From positions 1-41,941 of the forward strand of contig NZ_JADOGI010000082.1 of NCBI RefSeq assembly GCF_015645445.1: a stretch of 41,941 bases of DNA, given 5' to 3'. The translations under genes and the position numbers were made by a program. A model generated the notes under the pieces. That model was not told the DNA's origin and ran no database searches. It saw only the letters and a program-made list of their open reading frames with translations. Of this stretch, positions 38,493 through 41,941 are shown one piece after another (positions within the stretch are counted from its first letter, which is position 1; the number at the start of each line of letters is the position of its first letter). The stretch is from Nonomuraea cypriaca. GTDB lineage: Bacteria > Actinomycetota > Actinomycetes > Streptosporangiales > Streptosporangiaceae.

Positions 38493-41071
38493 GAATCCCC
38501 CTGGGCCTCCGGGCGCACGCGGGCACGTCGGCGCTGCTCGTCGTGCTGACGGCGGTCGCCTGCCTGCTCGTCGCCGGGCTGCCCAGGACGATGCAGGCGT
38601 CGTTCGACGAGGCGCTGCGCCGGTCGCTGGCCGAGGCCGCCGCGGTGCGGATCGACCTGACCGTCACCGGGACTCCGGCCCTGCCCGCCGGGGAGCTGCA
38701 CTCACGCGCGGAGTTCGAGGGCGGCGACCTCGACTGGCGTCGACTCCTCCCGGCGGCGCTGCGGCCCCTGATCGGGCCCGGCGGCCACATCAGCGCCAAG
38801 ACCTACCGCACGCCCGTCGACGAGACGAGCGGGACCCGCGCCTTCGTCAACCTCGGCTGGCTGTCCGACGCCGGCCGGCGCGTGGACTGGGTGCGGGGCC
38901 GCGCGCCCGGCAAGCCGTCCACCATGCGGTACCTGGGTGCGACGATCCCGGTCATCGAGGTGGGCGTCGTGGAGGAGGCCGTGGCCCGGATGGGGCTGCG
39001 CGTCGGCCAGACCAGGATGCTCGGCGAGAGCGTGCACACCGCCGCGAAGATCGTCGGCGTCTTCAGGGCCAAGGACCCGGCCGACCGCTCCTGGAGCCAC
39101 GACGCCGACGTCCTGCACGTCACCAGGGTCGTGCCGGCGGACGGGCCGGAGGAGTTCCACACCACGACGCTGATGTCGGACGACGGACTGAGCGCGCTGA
39201 CCAACAAGGGCGGTACCCTGGCCTACCGCTGGGTCCTCCCCCTCGACGGGCGTGCCGCGAGCACCCTGGACGTGCTGGGCGTCGAAGCCGCGGTCGCCGA
39301 GTTCCAGCGGCAGGTGGACGTCCAGGGGACGGGCACCACCAGCTACCGCCTGGTCACCGGGCTGCCCCAGCTGCTCGCCGGCTTCCTGGCCGCGCTGTCC
39401 GCCGCGCAGACCGTCACGTACCTGGTGCTCGGCGGCCTGTTCGCGGTCGCGCTCGGGGTGATCGCGCTGGGCGTGCGGCTGCTGACCGACCGGATGGAGC
39501 GCACGATGGCCCTGGCGCGGGCGCGCGGCGCCGCGCTGTGGCAGGTGGCGGCGGCCGGGGCCGCGCTGACCGCGCTCACGGTGGGGCCCGCGGCCCTGGC
39601 CGGGTACGCCCTGTCGTTCCTCCTGCCGGGGCCCGTGCTGCCGATCGTGCACCTCGGACCGGCGGTCGTGCTCGTCACCGCCGTGGCCTTCGCCATGGCA
39701 CGCCTGATGCTCGCGCATCGTGCGCCGCTGCGGGAGCGCCGTGCCGACCTGGTCACCGCCCGGCCGTCCGCGCGGCGGGTGACAGTGGAGGCGCTGGTCG
39801 TCGTGCTCGCGCTGGCGGGGGCGTACCTGCTGAGGGCCCGGGGGCCGTCCGGCACCGCGCAGCAGGATCCGTTCCTGCTGCTGATCCCGGTCGCGCTGAC
39901 GCTCGCGGCCGCGCTGATCACCTTGCGGTGCTACCCGTACCCGCTGCGGCTGCTCGTCCGGCTGACCGCGCGAGGGCGGGCGGCCCTGCCGTTCCTGGGA
40001 CTGACCAGGGCGGCCAGGGGGCGGTCCACGGGCGCGCTGCCGGTGCTGATCCTGCTGCCCGCACTGAGCCTGTCGGTGTTCGCCGCGGTGGTCCACGACG
40101 GGATCACCACCACGCAGCGGCTCGCGTCCTGGCAGAAGGTGGGCGCGCCGATCAAGCTGACGTCGGTCGCGAACATCCCGCCCGACGCCGTCGAGCGGGT
40201 ACGCCGGGCCCCCGGCGTCGAGCAGGTGGCGCTCGCGCTGACGGGCCGGGTGCAGATCAGGGCCACCGGAGAGCGGCCGTACGCCGTCGCCGTGGACCTC
40301 GTGCAGTGGGGGCGGGTCAACGAGGATGCGCCCATCGGCCTGCCCGCGCTGTCCGGGGACACGTCCGCGCTGCTCTCGCCCGCCCTGGGCAGCCGGGGCG
40401 CCTTCGAGATCATGTGGCTGTCGCCGGTGCGGCTGACCGCCCAGGGCATGATCGACGCGGTGCCCGGCTTCTACTCCAGCGGGCAGTTCGTCCTCGTGCC
40501 GCGGGAGGTGCTGCCCTGGCCCGCGGCTGACACGCTGCTGATCAAGGGCGACATCTCGCCCGTCGAGCTGGCGCGGCTGGTCCCGTCGGCCACCGTGGAG
40601 ACGCAGGAGGCGGCGCTGGCGGCCATACAGGCCGACCCGCTCACCGGGACGGTCCGCACGACGATGGTCGTGGTGACGGTGGCGCTGGGGGCGTACGCGC
40701 TGGTCGCGATCGTCCTGTCGCTGGTCGTCGGGGCGGCCGGGCGGGCCAGGGCGGTGTCGCTCCTGCGTACGCTCGGGCTGTCCGACCGGCAGGCCCGGCG
40801 GCTGACCCTGCTGGAGTTGCTGCCCGTCGTCCTCGTCACGGCGCCGGTGGGCCTGGCTCTGGGCCTGGCCCTGCCGGCCGCGCTCGGGCCGGGCGTGGAC
40901 ATGTCCGCATTCGCCGGTGGCCTGCCCGTCGCCGATCACACGCCGGGCCTGCTCACGCCCGTGGCGCTGGCGGCCGGGCTGGGGCTGTGCGCCGTGCTCG
41001 GGGCGTACGTGCACACCGCCATGAGCCGCCGCCGCAACCTCGACGCCGCCCTCCGCGTGGGCGACCCCTGA
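38489..41071 (+). CDS. FtsX-type ABC transporter permease 2
   Basis: 860 residues from GTG 38489, which overlaps the permease 1 stop (GTGA) and has GGAGGAG just before it. Start helix GTSALLVVLTAVACLLVAGL, then a large external domain to about residue 290. Helix block with LVLGGLFAVALGVIALGVRL and the FtsX coupling segment MALARARGAALWQVAAAGAA, further helices, a second external domain (about 530-710) and final helices AYALVAIVLSLVVGAAGRAR with VSLLRTLGLSDRQARRLTLL. It matches permease 1 in design, so the two probably form a heterodimer. Partner ATPase not in this window. Cargo unknown. Confidence 0.85.
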   Translation: MRIPLGLRAHAGTSALLVVLTAVACLLVAGLPRTMQASFDEALRRSLAEAAAVRIDLTVTGTPALPAGELHSRAEFEGGDLDWRRLLPAALRPLIGPGGHISAKTYRTPVDETSGTRAFVNLGWLSDAGRRVDWVRGRAPGKPSTMRYLGATIPVIEVGVVEEAVARMGLRVGQTRMLGESVHTAAKIVGVFRAKDPADRSWSHDADVLHVTRVVPADGPEEFHTTTLMSDDGLSALTNKGGTLAYRWVLPLDGRAASTLDVLGVEAAVAEFQRQVDVQGTGTTSYRLVTGLPQLLAGFLAALSAAQTVTYLVLGGLFAVALGVIALGVRLLTDRMERTMALARARGAALWQVAAAGAALTALTVGPAALAGYALSFLLPGPVLPIVHLGPAVVLVTAVAFAMARLMLAHRAPLRERRADLVTARPSARRVTVEALVVVLALAGAYLLRARGPSGTAQQDPFLLLIPVALTLAAALITLRCYPYPLRLLVRLTARGRAALPFLGLTRAARGRSTGALPVLILLPALSLSVFAAVVHDGITTTQRLASWQKVGAPIKLTSVANIPPDAVERVRRAPGVEQVALALTGRVQIRATGERPYAVAVDLVQWGRVNEDAPIGLPALSGDTSALLSPALGSRGAFEIMWLSPVRLTAQGMIDAVPGFYSSGQFVLVPREVLPWPAADTLLIKGDISPVELARLVPSATVETQEAALAAIQADPLTGTVRTTMVVVTVALGAYALVAIVLSLVVGAAGRARAVSLLRTLGLSDRQARRLTLLELLPVVLVTAPVGLALGLALPAALGPGVDMSAFAGGLPVADHTPGLLTPVALAAGLGLCAVLGAYVHTAMSRRRNLDAALRVGDP

Positions 41072-41403
41072 CCCGGACACCCCGCCCGAGTCAGCCGGCG
41101 CGGGGAAAGGACGCCGCCCGGCCATTCGCGCAGGCCCTCGGCGTCGAGTCCAAAGGGCGGAGCCGGGCTACGGACGCCACGCTCGCGCTGCCAGGGCAGC
41201 AGCGTGGTCGTCGGCGTCAAAGGGCCCACGGCCGGCCCCGTCCGGGTGGCGCTGATCGGGTGCTGCCCGGTCACCATCACCGGCCTGTGAACGCCGCGCG
41301 ACCCGGCCACCGTGCGACGAGGGCTGGGCGCCCTGCACCCGCACCGCACCAACCCCCGCAACAGCACGCGGCCGCACCGCGCGTGGCGGGCCGGGAGGCC
41401 CTG
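41072..41403. other. Gap of 332 bp between permease 2 and the WD40 fragment
   Basis: High-GC sequence with several long frames on both strands, none with a motif I know. Nothing can be assigned. Confidence 0.3.
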
Positions 41404-41814
41404 ATGGTGCTGAACCGCAGCACGGATGGTCATGCCGTTCAGGTGTGGGACGTGATCGAGGGCAGGCGGCGCCACCTTCTGGAGGGTCACAGCGGATATA
41501 TCAGCAACCTCGTCCTCAGCGATGACGATCGGGTCGCACTGTCGGCAGGCGGCTTGGACGGTACCGTGCGGGTCTGGGATGTCGAGCGGGGACGGTGCCC
41601 GCACGTCTTGCGTGGCGACGCCGACCGGGTCGAGGCTCTTGCGATGAGTGCCGACGGCCGGATCGGGCTCACCGGAGACGGTACGGTCATCCGCGTGTGG
41701 GGTCTGGCGACCGGCGAGGGGCAGCGGGAGCTCTTCGGTCACACCGATCCGGTCTTCGCGGTGGCGGTGAGCGCCGACGGACGCTGGTGTGCGGCCTGCG
41801 CGGTGACGCGCTGA
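41404..41814 (+). pseudogene. WD40-repeat fragment
   Basis: From ATG 41404 the frame gives about three WD40 blades: GHAVQVWDV, RHLLEGHSGYISNLVLSDDD, LDGTVRVWDVERGRCPHVLR, DGTVIRVWGLATGEGQRELF, GHTDPVFAVAVSADGRWCAA, then stops after CAVTR. A complete propeller needs seven blades, so it is truncated at both ends; actinobacterial WD40 domains are usually fused to NB-ARC, kinase or protease modules. The 3' end coincides with the start of the hydrolase fragment's homology, marking a junction near 41800. Confidence 0.6.
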
Positions 41815-41939
41815 ATGGCCTGGACGGCGACATCGGGCTGGTCGAGGTAGATGTAGTGCTCGCTGTTCGTGGCCGTGGTCAGCTTGCTGCGGCCGGACAG
41901 CGCGAGCCACTCGCGCTGGCCCGCGGACCACGCCTGCTC
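41739..41939 (-). pseudogene. Alpha/beta-hydrolase C-terminal end, open at the right edge
   Basis: Minus strand reads EQAWSAGQREWLALSGRSKL, TTATNSEHYIYLDQPDVAVQ, AIQRV, then unrelated residues to a stop at 41739-41741. The AxxSEHYIYLDQPDxVxxAI pattern is the end of alpha/beta-fold hydrolases and carries the catalytic His. The rest of the gene lies outside the window. The last 20 or so residues are antisense WD40 sequence, so the native C-terminus may have been replaced; the gene could still be functional. Confidence 0.6.
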
Positions 41940-41941
41940 CA

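Noticed and set aside
38702..41125. 807-residue minus-strand frame opposite permease 2, and similar long frames opposite permease 1
   Set aside because: Gln/His/Arg/Gly-rich low-complexity translation typical of antisense frames; the plus strand has clear FtsX domains.
1..41941. CRISPR array, tRNA/rRNA genes, complete IS element, prophage, or biosynthetic gene cluster
   Set aside because: No regularly spaced direct repeats, no tRNA-like cloverleaf with CCA-type ends, no transposase with intact DDE domain and ends, no phage structural genes and no PKS/NRPS domains were seen.

Overview
This is high-GC actinobacterial DNA. The gene content points to the Streptosporangiales (Nonomuraea/Streptosporangium-like), but I infer that from style and family content only; no marker gene fixes the genus. 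I found no rRNA, tRNA or CRISPR array. The region looks like an accessory part of a chromosome: intact genes alternate with many fragments whose homology stops abruptly and is replaced by part of another gene.

Layout. 0-2 kb: two tandem secreted LGFP-repeat proteins; a third copy lies inverted at 15.7-16.3 kb with the same hairpin leader. 2.2-4.8 kb: a membrane-anchored protein, a TetR remnant, a hemerythrin/SRPBCC chimera coupled to a membrane protein, and a scrambled recombinase remnant. 4.8-10 kb: an HxlR regulator with its operator and a beheaded SDR, IS630 debris, a DHFR-like reductase, GNAT and asd fragments, and an intact divergent SDR/MarR pair with tandem operator-like sites. 10-14 kb: an uncharacterised 415-aa protein and a large 2OG-Fe(II) oxygenase. 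14-18 kb (minus strand): a CAP-domain secreted protein, a lipoprotein, LGFP copy 3, a hemerythrin C-terminal half, a 9-codon pspAA stump and pspA. 18.4-19.5 kb: decayed CMD, FAD-monooxygenase, MFS and TetR pieces.

19.6-27.6 kb is a probable copper-handling island: a DUF305 lipoprotein, a DUF6153 protein, a BlaI/CopY-type repressor with a beheading remnant of its M56 partner, a BNR-type lipoprotein, an NlpC/P60 hydrolase, a CopA ATPase with an N-terminal cupredoxin and C-terminal YHS domain, a small CopA-linked membrane protein and a truncated second DUF305 gene. A 16-bp inverted motif (CTAC-N8-GTAG) precedes both blaI and the copA operon, and a weaker version precedes the DUF6153 gene, so one repressor may control the island.

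28-35 kb: a GntR/TetR double-HTH regulator beside a perfect 12-bp inverted repeat, a membrane protein, an OmpA-type lipoprotein with duplicated flanking domains, a thyA-folA pair (folate and dTMP supply) and a SAM methyltransferase with an IS3-derived tail. 35.4-41.1 kb: two overlapping large FtsX-type ABC permeases without an ATPase gene. The right end holds a WD40 fragment running into the C-terminus of a minus-strand alpha/beta hydrolase.

Most striking to me are the covarying hairpin leader of the LGFP family, the two hemerythrin halves in opposite orientation 13.7 kb apart (consistent with an inversion), the shared operator of the copper island, and the density of chimeric gene junctions.
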